Shown: positions 47,315-58,781, counted from the stretch's first letter. The stretch is 64,000 bases of DNA from Toxoplasma gondii ME49 (GCF_000006565.2 NC_031472.1:2880493-2944492); one strand, 5' to 3'. The notes: a model not told the origin generated them from the sequence alone. Numbers and translations are program-made.

Positions 47315-50300
47315 ATGGAGAAATCCACGGAAAGGGCGCGGGAAGAGAAGGCGAGAGAGAAGGACGAACACTCCAAAGGGGGTCACTCTATCCAGCCTGC
47401 CCCAGAGACTTTCAGCTTCGCAACGGAAATGAACGTGAGAGAAGGAGAGAAAGAGAGAGAAGAAGACAAGGAACAGGAACATGAGAACAAGGAAGAACAA
47501 GAAGAAAGATCAGGACAACAGAGAGAGAGAGAAGAACAGATAGAACGAGCAACCGAGGAAGTGGAAGAAGAAGAAGATCGAGGAAACAACAGAGTTGCGG
47601 AAGGCAAAACTGCCATGTCGCCGTGGTCACAGAATGCGCCGTGCGCTTTTGAGGAGAGACTCGAAGCGCCTCGGAGAGACGCAATCCTTTTGTCTTCGGA
47701 CTCCTCTCTTTCCTCTCCTTCAGTCTCTGTCTCTTTGTGTGTCGTCTCGCCTTCCTCGCGTCTTCCTCCCTCGTCCTCTTGTTCTGTGAAAACAGGTGAG
47801 AGCAACTCCTCTTCAGAGGCCGCGGGCGCGCTTTCCCTCCCGAACTCGGACCAAAACGCTCCCCGGAACTTCGACAGCGATAAATCTTCCTCGCTGCTCA
47901 ACGAAAGAAGGGAGGCACATCTCGGAGAAACAGAAACGGAGAAACGAGACCGGACAGCTCGTGAGATGTCTGCTCCCTCGACCCTTGGAGCGCGTGAGCA
48001 AAGTGCAGAGACAGAGACAGACAAGAATGAGGCAGAAACAGAGGAGAGGAGAGACGCCCCCGGAGACAGGTGCGAGGGAGAAGAGGAAAGAAGAGGAAGC
48101 GACAAGAGAGCAAAGGGAGAGGAGAGAAAAGCAAGAGAGGGAAGCGGTGAAGAGAAGGACGAAAGGCAGAAGAAAAAACAACGTTCGATACGAAATGAGA
48201 GAGAGAATGTAGCAGACAGAGAAGCAACTGAGAAGGGAACTGGAGACGGCGAAGAAGCGCGGAAGCCGCGAACGGGGGGACAGCGAGACAAAGAGGAGAG
48301 CGAAGTCACGCAGAAGATCGAGGCGACAAGCAAAACACAAAAGACAACAGAACGTGCCAACGAAGAAGAAAGAGACGCCGAGAGGAATCAGGGAACGAAA
48401 GCCGATACAGCTGAAGACGAAGAAGGCAATGTTTCTTCTTCACCTGTCGTTTCTAATCCTCTTCCTCCCGATCTAGCCTCCTCAAGACTCGGGTCGTCTG
48501 CCCTGTCTTCTCCTAGTCTCCCCTCTGCTTCTTCGTCTTCGCCTTCCTCGTCTGCAAGCCTCTCGTCTTCTGCTTCTTCTGCTTCTTCTGCTTCTTCGTC
48601 TTGTTGTCCTTTGTCGTCGTCCTGCGCCCAGTCGAAGACTCCAAAGAGAGGCGAGGTCGAGGCTGCCGAAGCTGGCGAGCCTCAGCTTCCGGCGCCGGCA
48701 AGGCGCCAAGGCGTTGACATGGAAATCCAGACCGAGACTGCATGCGCGTCGTCGCCAGGACTCGAGAATCCGTTCTCCTCTTTCTCTGCGAAGAGAGACG
48801 TGAGTGACGAAGACCTCCTCAATCTCTGCACGAAGTTCATTCATCTCCGCTCCGAGCTCGTTCGCCTCTTCTCCCAGGCTTCGACGCCAGACCTTGCCCT
48901 CTCGATGCTGCCCAGTGTCCCTGCTACCGGCACCGGCTCGTTGGTCTCTGGAGCGCAAGAGGACCGCGAGCGCGGCGCAGCTTTCGAGGGCCTAGGCCAA
49001 GGCGCGAGCGGTTGCGAAGAGACAGTTCCGAAGCGCAGCGCCTCGCAAGGCGAGCGGAAGAGACAGCGGGAGGAGGCCGAGGAGGATTCGCGGAACCTTG
49101 ACGGCGAAGGCGAGAGAACGGCGAGCGCGTCCTTCGCTCGGGTCTCGGAAGAGAGAAGCGTCCTTTCTTCTTTTCTCTCTCCAGAGAAAGGGGACACCGG
49201 GAGAGAAGGTCCGTGCGTGTCTCCTCTGAGGCCGAGAGCGGAGAAACAGCTCGAGCTCGACGATGCGACGGAAGCGACCTGTGGCCGCAAAGGCCGCAGA
49301 CGCAGCCGGAGGGCGGGCAGCTTGCAGCGAGACTCGGCAGGGCGCTTCGAGAAAGCATGCAGTCGCGTCGCAGCGTGCGAAGTGAAGAAGCTGAAGAGTC
49401 AAACGGCTTCCTGGGAAGAGGCGCGTCGTCTCGTCTCCTCCCGCATCGAGAACCCCGCGTTTCTGGCCGCGGAGCTGGCAGGCAGCTGGGCCGACCCTCT
49501 GACTCCTGAAAAGAAGAAATTCTCCGACGTCCACCGACTCAAGAAGATTCAGCCTCTCTTCACAGACCGCGAGGCCGAAAAATCGGCGACAGACGGCGAG
49601 AAAGAGAGGCGACCTCTGAACGGCGGTCACGGCGAAAGGAGACACAGTGAGAGGCGCGAGGGGAGAGCGGAGCGCGAAGAGAAGCAAGAGAAGCGCCTGT
49701 CGTCTTCCCTGCCGCGCATGCACTTCGCTGGTGAAAAAAATACGTTCAGTCGAAGAATGTCCTGTGACTCGACTCTTCCCTCTCAGGTGGGGGTCTGCCT
49801 TCGACGCGAAGATTCTTTGCGACGTTCTCTCTCTGAAAAGAAACAGAGCGACACTGCAGATGTCCATCCGACTCGCCGCGCCTCCGTTTCTTCTCCTCAC
49901 CCAAGCGCCTTGGAGGCCCTTGCTCCCTGTCTCGCGTCTTCCCCTCGGAGCCTCCGTCGGCGAGCTTCTCTGTCTCGGTTGCAACAGACGCCTGTCTTCT
50001 CCGCGTCTGAGAAGAAATCCCACAGGCCTGCGATAACCTCCGGCGCGAGTTCACTGTCCTCCTCTTCTGGAGGTCGAGAAGAGAATCCGAGGGACCGCAA
50101 GTCTCGCCAGCGCTTCCCCTCGCCGTTCCTTTCTTCGCCTTTCCTCCCCCCCCTCCTCTCCCCCGACGTTTTTTCGCCCTCAGCCGTCTTTCCAGTCCAC
50201 TCAGCTCTCGTTCACGCTCGAGAAAGTCCAGAGGAAGCGACGCTCTCCTCTTCTTCTTCTGCTTCTTCCTCGTCTTCTGTGTCTTCTCTTGCGTCTTCTC

Positions 50301-53300
50301 TTTCGTTGTTCTCCCATGGACTCGCCCCGCAACCGCCGGGCCGCGAGTTGCGGTCCCCACAGAGCGCCTGTCTCTCGTCCTTTGAGGAGGCGTTCGAAGA
50401 CGGGGATTTGTTTCTGTGTTCCTCGACGCCATGCGAAGCGTTTCCCTCGCCTTCCTCGACTTCGCTCGAGCGCGAAGACCTCACGCGGCGTCTCCTCTCG
50501 GGGTCTGTCGAGGGGAAGAGAACGAGCGCGTCGCCTGCCGCGTCGGAGACACCCCACACACCCGACTCGGGACCTGCCGCAGGCCTTCGAGGGCGCAGCT
50601 TCGCGAACAAGCCACCCACAGAGGAGCTGCGAGGAGACCAAGAAGGCAGACGCCGGCGTAAACGAGACACGGTAACCGCAGTGGCCGACGAGGGAGACCG
50701 TCTCTGTGGCAGGACAGACGAGTCCCGACCGCAGACGCAAGGCGAGGGTCCTGAGAGAAGCACGGAGAAAAAAGATGCAGGGGAGGAGAGAGAATATATA
50801 GACGAGAAGGACGAGAGGGGCAAGACAGAAGACAGGGGCAAGCAAGAAGACAGGGAAGGGCGGCTCGGCCTCCGAGTCTCCTCTTCTTCGAGAAAGCGAA
50901 CCGCTGCGATTCTCGAAAACCTGCTCTCGGATTCATGCCCGTCTTTCTTCTCGGAGAGAAAGAGGAAGATCCTCGACCCCTGGTCCCTTAGCCCCGAGAA
51001 GAAGAAGGCCCCAGAGGAGAAGAGGCGCGGAGCGCGCGCGCGAGACAGCGAAGCGGATCCAGGATCTGTGGCTCTCTTCTCTTCCTCGAAGAAACGGAGA
51101 AACCTTTCTGTCGCTGCGGAAGGAGACAGAGACGGCGAGGCAGGTGGAGAGGGAGAGACAGAGCTCTGCATCTTCACCACGTCTCAGGAGAGCAGCCAGG
51201 CCCCGGAAGAAGGGAGAAAGCGAGACCTCGAGAGAGAGGAAAGGTCTGAGAACTCGTCTGAAGGCAGCGAAAGAGACGGATTTCCAACGAGCTGTCTTCA
51301 CTTCGCCCGCGCCTTTCCGGAGTCCGGTCCTACCTCGCTCTCTCCCTTCGACAGGAATGCAAACGAGAGCAATAGAACGTCTCCCCACCCTTCTTGCTTG
51401 CTGTCTCCTTTCCTCGCCGCTCGCGCTGCAATCTCACCTCCGCCGGCGTCTCCCCAGGGTCTTCGGCCCGATCTCAGTGCAGACCTGCTGCGAGGTCACT
51501 TGAGGGGCGAAGGCCCTCCTGGAGAATGGCCCTCGTTCCCCACAAACACCTCCGGAAAAAAGCAAAGCCTCTTCTCCCCTGTGCCCCCTTCTCCTTCCTC
51601 TTCATCTTCTGCTTCTCTTTTACCTCCTTTCTTCGAGACTGTGTACGCTGTTTCGTCCTCACGCCCTCAAAATGGGCAGAGACCTCTCGCGGACGAGTCT
51701 TCGGCGGGGGTGTCTCCGGTGTCGCCGGTCTCGGAGACCACTGGGGCTCCAAAAAGGGCACAGGAGGACCTGAGGTCCTCAGGCGAGGCAGTCGCAGTCC
51801 GCAGCGGCAGGCGCAAGAAGCAGGAGGCGGTCGTCGGCGCCTTGAACTCTCGCGGGGAGAAAAGCGATCGAAATGTCTCTTTGTCGGGGCTTCAAAACCC
51901 CACACAGTCCTCTGCGGCCCTGGGGAAAGCGCAACGGTATGTGCATTCCGCGTCTCAGCGAGAAGCGCTTACGCGATTCAGTCCCGACGTCGCCTCAGAG
52001 GCTTCCAGAGACTCGTCGCACGCGTTTTCGCTCTCTTGGGGTTCATCTGAAGCGTCTGTCACCTTCCCCGCCGTCGACCGCGGGCCTCAGGATGCCTCTG
52101 TCTCTGCTCTCCCGGCTGCTGCGCGTTTCTGCCCTCCGTCGGCCCTCAGAGAAGGCGAAGGGAAGCTGGAGCTCCAGAAAAGTCTCTCTTTGACCGAAGG
52201 AGCGAGGGCGTTGAAAAAAGGCGCAAAGGGGTGCATGGACTCTCTCCACGGGTCTTTCGCGTCCTCGTCTTGCGTTGGAACGAAAACACTCGCGTCCCCC
52301 TTTTCGAAAAGAGGCCCTTTTGCTTCAGAAAACCGCTTCGCCCCGCATCTGTCTCCTGGTGCCTGTCTCCGCGAGAACAACGGAGACGAGAACAGCCTCC
52401 GAGGGCCTTCCTCCGGCTCGCTGTTCGGCCTTGAAGAAGACTTCATGTCTCCGTTTCTCTGTGTGGGGAATCCGCCGAACTCGGCTGTCGGCCCCGAGAC
52501 CGACCGCAGGGAGAAGCGAGGAGAGAAAAGTGAAGAGGCCAGTCAGCAGGGAGAGCGCGAGGCCGCGGCCTTTGCTGCGGAGCCTTGTTTCAAAGGCACA
52601 AGAGGCAAAAGTCGCGGCGAAGCGTTTCCAGGAGCCATGAGAACGCGAAGAGGCACCGCACTCCATGCTACGAGAAGCGAAAGCAGAAGAAAGGTCCAGG
52701 AGACTGGCGACTGGACTCTCTTTCCGGGAGCACCGTCTCCCGCAGAGGCCAGCCTGTCGGGGAGACAGGCGAAGGGCCGCGAAGCCGAGAGGTCCTCGTT
52801 TTTTTTCCAGAACCCAGCTGGGGAGCAGGCGTTGCCAGGGGACGCGTGCGTGCACTCAGAAAACTCGAATTCTGTCGCCGCGCGAGGAGTCGAAGTCGAA
52901 GAAAGAGCTCTGTCTGCAGCTTCTGCAGCGGCTTCTCTGGGCTCGTCCTCAGAACGGCCTGCAGCCCATGGCACACGGAGAGACGCCAGGAGGACGAAGA
53001 CAGGAGGGACGCAGAGGGGAGGCGGCCGAGGCAGAGAAGGCGCGAACTCTTGTCGACTCTGCAAAGCGAGACACACCCCCCAGTGGAGGTACCTGGATGG
53101 GCTACCAGTCTGCAACGCCTGCTACATGCGAGCGAGGAAGCGACAACAAATCGCGACGGGACAGAGGAAACCGGTCTCCCTTCTCCTCTCTGGATTCACT
53201 GCTGCAGAAACTTCCAGCTCTGCAGCTCTTTCTTCTCTCTCCGCGACGCTCCCTTCCGTGCGAGAAGCTCACTCGCCGCACCCAGCAGGACCGCCGAGCG

Positions 53301-53332
53301 CGTCTGGAAACTCCTTCCCCGAAGCGGCTTAA
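47315..53332 (+). CDS. Very large nuclear protein with a C-terminal GATA-like zinc finger
   Basis: A single uninterrupted exon encodes 2,005 residues from the ATG at 47315. This start has a purine at -3 and G at +4; an earlier in-frame ATG at 47219 and a later one at 47613 are alternatives. Nearly the whole protein is low complexity: Glu/Lys/Arg-rich near the N-terminus, then Ser-rich blocks (SSASSASSASSSCC), with basic clusters that could be nuclear localisation signals (SERKRKIL, SSSKKRRN). One short helical segment, EDLLNLCTKFIHLRSELVRLF, lies near residue 499. At residues 1913-1936 there is a GATA-type finger, C-X2-C-X16-C-X2-C, with TPQWR and CNAC in the usual places and a basic tail. 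It is probably a DNA- or chromatin-binding regulator. The finger loop is one residue shorter than typical GATA factors. Confidence 0.82.
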   Translation: MEKSTERAREEKAREKDEHSKGGHSIQPAPETFSFATEMNVREGEKEREEDKEQEHENKEEQEERSGQQREREEQIERATEEVEEEEDRGNNRVAEGKTAMSPWSQNAPCAFEERLEAPRRDAILLSSDSSLSSPSVSVSLCVVSPSSRLPPSSSCSVKTGESNSSSEAAGALSLPNSDQNAPRNFDSDKSSSLLNERREAHLGETETEKRDRTAREMSAPSTLGAREQSAETETDKNEAETEERRDAPGDRCEGEEERRGSDKRAKGEERKAREGSGEEKDERQKKKQRSIRNERENVADREATEKGTGDGEEARKPRTGGQRDKEESEVTQKIEATSKTQKTTERANEEERDAERNQGTKADTAEDEEGNVSSSPVVSNPLPPDLASSRLGSSALSSPSLPSASSSSPSSSASLSSSASSASSASSSCCPLSSSCAQSKTPKRGEVEAAEAGEPQLPAPARRQGVDMEIQTETACASSPGLENPFSSFSAKRDVSDEDLLNLCTKFIHLRSELVRLFSQASTPDLALSMLPSVPATGTGSLVSGAQEDRERGAAFEGLGQGASGCEETVPKRSASQGERKRQREEAEEDSRNLDGEGERTASASFARVSEERSVLSSFLSPEKGDTGREGPCVSPLRPRAEKQLELDDATEATCGRKGRRRSRRAGSLQRDSAGRFEKACSRVAACEVKKLKSQTASWEEARRLVSSRIENPAFLAAELAGSWADPLTPEKKKFSDVHRLKKIQPLFTDREAEKSATDGEKERRPLNGGHGERRHSERREGRAEREEKQEKRLSSSLPRMHFAGEKNTFSRRMSCDSTLPSQVGVCLRREDSLRRSLSEKKQSDTADVHPTRRASVSSPHPSALEALAPCLASSPRSLRRRASLSRLQQTPVFSASEKKSHRPAITSGASSLSSSSGGREENPRDRKSRQRFPSPFLSSPFLPPLLSPDVFSPSAVFPVHSALVHARESPEEATLSSSSSASSSSSVSSLASSLSLFSHGLAPQPPGRELRSPQSACLSSFEEAFEDGDLFLCSSTPCEAFPSPSSTSLEREDLTRRLLSGSVEGKRTSASPAASETPHTPDSGPAAGLRGRSFANKPPTEELRGDQEGRRRRKRDTVTAVADEGDRLCGRTDESRPQTQGEGPERSTEKKDAGEEREYIDEKDERGKTEDRGKQEDREGRLGLRVSSSSRKRTAAILENLLSDSCPSFFSERKRKILDPWSLSPEKKKAPEEKRRGARARDSEADPGSVALFSSSKKRRNLSVAAEGDRDGEAGGEGETELCIFTTSQESSQAPEEGRKRDLEREERSENSSEGSERDGFPTSCLHFARAFPESGPTSLSPFDRNANESNRTSPHPSCLLSPFLAARAAISPPPASPQGLRPDLSADLLRGHLRGEGPPGEWPSFPTNTSGKKQSLFSPVPPSPSSSSSASLLPPFFETVYAVSSSRPQNGQRPLADESSAGVSPVSPVSETTGAPKRAQEDLRSSGEAVAVRSGRRKKQEAVVGALNSRGEKSDRNVSLSGLQNPTQSSAALGKAQRYVHSASQREALTRFSPDVASEASRDSSHAFSLSWGSSEASVTFPAVDRGPQDASVSALPAAARFCPPSALREGEGKLELQKSLSLTEGARALKKGAKGCMDSLHGSFASSSCVGTKTLASPFSKRGPFASENRFAPHLSPGACLRENNGDENSLRGPSSGSLFGLEEDFMSPFLCVGNPPNSAVGPETDRREKRGEKSEEASQQGEREAAAFAAEPCFKGTRGKSRGEAFPGAMRTRRGTALHATRSESRRKVQETGDWTLFPGAPSPAEASLSGRQAKGREAERSSFFFQNPAGEQALPGDACVHSENSNSVAARGVEVEERALSAASAAASLGSSSERPAAHGTRRDARRTKTGGTQRGGGRGREGANSCRLCKARHTPQWRYLDGLPVCNACYMRARKRQQIATGQRKPVSLLLSGFTAAETSSSAALSSLSATLPSVREAHSPHPAGPPSASGNSFPEAA

Positions 53333-55357
53333 GCGACCAGGAAAGAGACATGGACACAGAGAGGAAACAGAGAAGGCAGAGGAGACAGCTTGCCATTCAT
53401 GAAGAGAGAACAAGCTCCCTCTCCCCGGAAGGCGCTCAGGAGGCTGCCGAGGCCTTGAGAGACGAAAAGGAGGCCAGCGGATCCAGCGAAGCGAAAAGGA
53501 AAGGAGACACGAACCCAAGAGCCGGAAACAGCAGCTCCCCCCACGGCAGAAGTCAACAGAAGGGCCAAGTTCGTTAGCAAAAGCACTACGTCTGCTTCGT
53601 CTGCTGCGTTTCGACCTTCCTCGTTTCTGTCCACTTTCTTCGCTTTTTCGCCTCGGTAGCATTTTAGGGCAGGAGAGCAGTCATGCGTCCTCACCGTGAG
53701 AGGCTCTGGAGTTCCACTGCCCTCTTGAACCTTGTGCTGAGAGAAAGCGAGAAAGAAAAGGCAACGCCTGACACCATGCGGCGGTCGTGCACCGTCTCCG
53801 CTCTCGCTTCTTCTTCTCACGCGACTTCTTCGTGGTATCCTTTCCTTTCCTCAAAAATGTGGACGCGCATGCGGACCGATAGCCAACAACACGGTGTGCC
53901 TGGCTTCGCGCATACAAGAACTGAGGAGACTCCTGACAGCGAGAAAAATAAATCCTTCGAGTAAACCGACAGCAGCCTCTGGAGGAAAAACCGTTTGTGA
54001 TTTTCACTGGAGGCTGCACTGCTTTCGGCCTCCTGCGTCCACTCGACTGCGGTCGCGGCTTCGTTGAGAGATCTGCGAGAGGAGGGAAATCGGATTTTCT
54101 CGATCCTGTAAATGTCTTGCTCAGTCGCGAAGCGAACCGGGAGGTGTGTCAGGCTCTCTGTTCTTGAGAAGCGTTTTTCTCGATGTATATAAATAAAAGA
54201 CTTCAGGCCTCTAGATCGGTGGATACAGACTCCGCAAAAAGTCCTGACTCGCTGAGTCCATGCCTTGAACAAACACAGCACACTTTTTTCCGCTGAGGGA
54301 AGAGACACACCCAGGTCTCGACGACATGGGGCTAAGTGGAGATAGTTGATTCACAGATCCAATTGGGTTTCCACTCTTCTGTGCAAAGAACAGCGTGCAG
54401 GTCTCGCACCCAAGGAGCAGCATCACTTGCCGTCTTCTCTCCGGACAGCCGCTTTAGCCGCTCTCCGCGGGTCTCCCATGTCTCCACCGATCGTTTAAAA
54501 CAAAGAGACTTTCAGCATGCACTGGGGAAGCTGTTGTTCACTCGCTGCGCATCTCTAGGGATCTAGAAAAGACTTGCTAATCTCGGCTTCGTGGCGAGAA
54601 GGAAGCGTGAGACCTCTCAGCTTCTCGTGCGTCTTGTCGCGCTAGAAGGAGAGAGAAGACAAACTGAGAAAGGCACATACCGTGTATCGTATTTCGAGAA
54701 AAGATTCGTTCAACGAATGGATCCTATTCACCGAATGGTTCTCTTGTTTTCATAGCTCTCCACTCTCGGATCTCTCTGCGTCGACAGATTTTTGCATCTT
54801 GCTGAACGTGGGCGTTCTTTGGAGCGCGAGTCTCTCCGCAAGCTCGCGAGAGAGAACGAGGAGAGACTGTCTCCGGTCGCGTTCGACCACGATTGCCGTC
54901 TTCGGCCTCAAACCGCCTTTCTTTTGCGAGAACAGTCTTCCGAGCATGCGACGGTCTCTGAGCCCCTCTCGTATTTCGTGGAATTTCACTTTCCGTGAGA
55001 GAGACTTTCACACGCATAGGCCGATGGGGGACGGCTCATACCCCGGCAAAGAGGTTGATGTCCTGTTCGAAAAACCGGACTTCAACTCGTAGTACACACT
55101 CCAAAGACAACGCGAGCATTTTAGTAGTGACTCGAGCGAGATGCAGTTGACCGCATGCAGACGCGCCTCTGGCATCCTTCTCTCTCTCGTCTCTGTTGTC
55201 TCGAAAGTATGTCGTTTCTTTCAGAGCGAACGCTGTTGTTTTCCACACTCTGGTGACAACCGTCTCGAGGACCTGGACGGCTGGGGTCACTCAACTGCGG
55301 TTTAGATCGCTGAGGTCTTTGCTAATCACCGAGCCCACGTTCTTTTCTGTGCTTTCC
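53333..55357. other. Downstream of GATA gene, no supported gene
   Basis: A 330-codon plus frame overlaps the end of the GATA frame out of register and continues to 53577; it is a shadow of the coding sequence. No domain is seen in the other frames. The region probably holds the 3' untranslated parts of the GATA gene. Confidence 0.45.
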
Positions 55358-55654
55358 ATGACCAGCATGTTGAAAGCACCTCAAGTCGTGACGGCGACTC
55401 GAGTCTTCGTTTCACTTTCTCGCGCGTTCACTCACGCCTCAGGCGTCTCTACACGGGCACTTTGGGCTCCCTACATCGGCCCGAGTTTCAAAAACGAATT
55501 GGACAACGCGTCCACACAGGACGAGATCCAGCAAAGACACGCAGAAGCAAATCGAAAGAAGAGATCAATGAAAGAAAATGAGAGAAAACAAAGCAGTTCA
55601 TCGCTAGAAGACACAGCAGAAACACCCCTTCAAAAGTTATCGGTTCTCTCCTAG
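55358..55654 (+). CDS. Possible small mitochondrial protein
   Basis: An open frame from the ATG at 55358 (or 55367, better context) encodes about 95-98 residues. The first 40 residues are basic, hydroxylated and free of acidic residues (TATRVFVSLSRAFTHASG), like a mitochondrial presequence. The rest is charged and helical (QDEIQQRHAEANRKKRSMKE). No family is recognised. It ends 249 bases from the stop of the convergent pyrophosphatase gene. It could be a chance frame; only its composition supports it. Confidence 0.3.
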   Translation: MTSMLKAPQVVTATRVFVSLSRAFTHASGVSTRALWAPYIGPSFKNELDNASTQDEIQQRHAEANRKKRSMKENERKQSSSSLEDTAETPLQKLSVLS

Positions 55655-55902
55655 CTGCGTGACGAGAAACGAGTCCGAAAACGCCTGTGTGTCTCTTCAT
55701 CTTTCTCCCAGCCGCGACACAAACGTCCCTGTTGAATCTTCTCCCGAGGCTTTGTCTTTTCTGTCAACATCACCACAGTTTCTTCTTACGAAACGTTTCA
55801 CGAGTTTTCAAGCACATCCGTCTGTCGCAACAGATGCACGCAAAAACGATCTCCCTCTTCTTCGCCTTTCCTTTTTCTTTCTTCACTTTTTCCCTTTCCT
55901 TT

Positions 55903-57881
55903 TCACGGTAGCCACAACTTTTGCTTCCTCACATGTTCTCCTTTCTCTCCCGCCTTTGTTTCTGACTCGCGTTGCCGCGCGTCTGCGGGTGCCTCCCCGG
56001 TCGCTGGGGGCCTCTCTTTAGTCTCGATGTAAACCGCGACGTTTCGCCCTCGCGCTTCTTGACGGTGACTTTCTTTTTCGTCTTCCTTTCTGAGTGCTTC
56101 TCCCTCCTCTACTTCGCCTTCATGCTCCTCGCTGAGGAGACGCAAGTAATGCTCGTGGGCTCTGTAGACAACGCGCTCGGCGTCAGCTGCCGGTAAGGCT
56201 GCTTCGTCATGGCCGAACTGATTGACGACGTTGTCTGTCGGTAACTTGTACCACCGAAACCACTCGCGAATCCCCGGAACGACCCCGCGGCACAGACGCT
56301 CGACATCTGCGACCGAGTTCAACTGAGAAAAAAGCGGATCGCCCTCGCGAATCGCGAGCACTTTCCAGTCCAGCTCCCCGCCGTCGATCATCGCCAGAGC
56401 GCCCAGGACCTACACACCCAAGAGAGGGACAGAGGGGACGAACTGCGTTGGTCTAGACAGCAAAAGCAGCGGAACCGGAGATTGTGCGGAACGCGCAGGA
56501 CGACGAGAAAGAGAAATGATTTGCCTCGTGCAGAAACGGAGAAGTATCACTTTTGCGTCCTTCCAAACTCGGGAGGGAAACTCTTCTCAACAGGCGTCTC
56601 GCGCGCCTATTTGAAACCCCAGCACGCGCGAAAAACTGCGCAATCTCCCGAGTTTCATACGACGTCTTGGGAGGTGGAAATCAGTAAACGAGTCCTCGGT
56701 CGCGGACTCTTCAAAGATCTCGTCTAGATGCGGTGACTGCAGGCCCTCGTCGAGTTCAAGAGGTCTCGCCGACCTCTCTAGTTGTGCCCTCTGCGTCTCG
56801 CACTCCAGGTGTGAGAGCGAGACGACTCCTAAACCTCAGTTGTCTTTGACTGGGGAACACTGCAATCGCATATCGCTGAGTCCGTGTGTTTTCTTGAAGG
56901 ATGCACTTGATTACGATCTATGCATTCGTCAAGAACCCATCACCCGAGTACCACTCCGCAATGAAGAGACTTCCGATGTCCACGCTTTCGTCTTCAGTTC
57001 TCCACTTTTGTTTTTTCCTGATTCGCTTCTTGTTCTCTGTTGCCTGACCTCTCATCATCCCTTTGTCTCGACTCGTCCTCTCGCCCGTTCCTTCTCTCTG
57101 CGTTCCCTTCAGGTTCTCTTACCTTTTTCCATTTCTCGTCTAGTCTTCCTGTACTTTCCTGTGCGTTTCCTCTGCTCTCTCTCTCCTTTCTCGCTACTTT
57201 TCTCCGCGTTTCTTCTCTTTTTTTTCTTTTACCTTGACGGGAACGACGCCTCCGACCGGCAGAACCTCACTGCCGATCTCAACCACATCGAGAGGGTCTC
57301 CGTCGCCTCGCGCGTGGAAAACTTCTCTCCCTCCCGGCTCTCGCGGGTCTTCCCAGGTCTGAGGAAACGCTCCGTAATTCCAGTAAAGCGTGCTCGCATA
57401 TTCTCGCAGAGAGCCTAGGAAGAAGACGCAAAACTCGCAAAAACGCAGTTAAGTCACTCACAATCACTTCGCCCCCCGACTTCACAGGACGCGAAGAAAC
57501 AACTCAGAAAAGAAAAACAAATCTCACTGTTGACACACAACTGGACGCGCAGGACCATCCTTGGCATATATATGTACATATATATATATATATATATATG
57601 AGTGCATGCATGTGTAAAAAGGTCAGATATGCTCAAATGCAACTAGGCACCCATATCATGTACAGGCAAACTTTCCGACACACCTACACACACGGATACG
57701 TATCTAACCTCTTCTGTCCACACCTATACCTACATCTATGTCTGTAAACTTTATACAAATACATATAAAAAAATATGCATATATATATATATATATACAT
57801 ATATATATGCGAACACCAGAAACACACACATAAACATCCGCATACATGTTGAAACAAACATGCATATATCTATATATAGAT

Positions 57882-57915
<34 letters not shown>

Positions 57916-58781
57916 GAGCGATTCCTGCTGGGGTTGAGGCTAGGAGAACATGTAAGAACCGAATTTTGCGTACCGTCTTTTTTCAGGTCTTGCATGATTG
58001 GAGTGAAGGGGAGACGGAGTTGCATTTCCATTTTTCTTCGAGTGTTTTTGGGGATCTCCACAACCATGTTGAACAGCAGGGGCCTTGCGTCTCGGCCGTT
58101 CGGGAAGAGGGGGATGTCGTGCCAAGGCGAGAGGCGTTCTCCCGACTTCTTCGAGAGAAGCACTCGGAAGTCCTTCTCACCCTCAGTCCCGGAGACGAGG
58201 CGCCTGTACACGTCCCCCCCTCCCGCTGCGCCGTCTCCGGAGGCCTCTGCAGAAGGCGCCTTCTCAGCTGCCTTCGTTCCGTCCGCAGCGCCGAGAGAAG
58301 ACTCCGACCTCGAGCTCGCGAAAAACCGGAAAAGGTTTCTCCGCGGTCCCCCGCAACTCGGAAGCAGCGGGGAGACGACCGAGTCCCCAGAAGCTGCGCC
58401 GACAGAAGAAGCCAGAGGCGCAGACTGCATGGAGACAGAGCGAGAAGAAGGAGAGAAGAGAGCAGAGGAACAGAGAGACGAGAGAGGAGAGAGAGGAGAG
58501 ACTGGAGGAGAGAGAGGAGAGACCGGAGGAGAGAGAGGAGAGACCGGAGGAGAGCAGAAAGCGAGACCGGCGGGAGAGGGAGACGGGGAGGAAGAGCGCG
58601 AGGGAGAAGAACAAGGTCGGGGGAGAAGAGCAGGGCAAGCTGCAAGGCTCGACACTGAGGAGAGAGAACGAAGAGAGGAGGTGAAAACAGCGGGTATAGC
58701 CGCACAGGTGAACATGGCGAAGAGCAGAGAGCGACGAGGGAGCACAGCAAGCCGAGAAAAACGAGAAAACGGACCAGCCAT
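55903..58781 (-). CDS. Soluble inorganic pyrophosphatase with long N-terminal extension
   Basis: Three phase-matched minus-strand exons, 58781-57974, 57414-57233 and 56409-55903, give 498 residues. The catalytic part (about residue 196 onward) is a family I pyrophosphatase: [32 protein letters not shown], the signature DGDPLDV at 307-313 with all three metal-binding aspartates, and [17 protein letters not shown]. It hydrolyses pyrophosphate to phosphate and so drives biosynthetic reactions. The first 195 residues are absent from the usual ~280-residue enzyme: a basic, hydrophobic start ([15 protein letters not shown]) followed by Ser/Pro-rich sequence with three 7-residue repeats. This looks like an import leader for mitochondrion or apicoplast. 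A charged C-terminal tail of about 60 residues is also extra. Intron 1 carries TA microsatellites. Confidence 0.93.
57566..57915. repeat. (TA)n microsatellites in pyrophosphatase intron 1
   Basis: TA tracts at about 57566-57600, 57778-57810 and 57862-57915 lie within the first intron. Confidence 0.85.
58491..58553. repeat. Coding tandem repeat, 3 x 21 bp
   Basis: Three almost identical 21-base units (one T/C difference) encode three copies of a PPVSPLS-type heptapeptide in the leader of the pyrophosphatase. Confidence 0.95.

Noticed and set aside
47383..48360. 325-codon minus-strand frame (and a similar one at 48992-50023)
   Set aside because: Both are shadows of the single-exon GATA gene; biased codons keep the opposite strand open.
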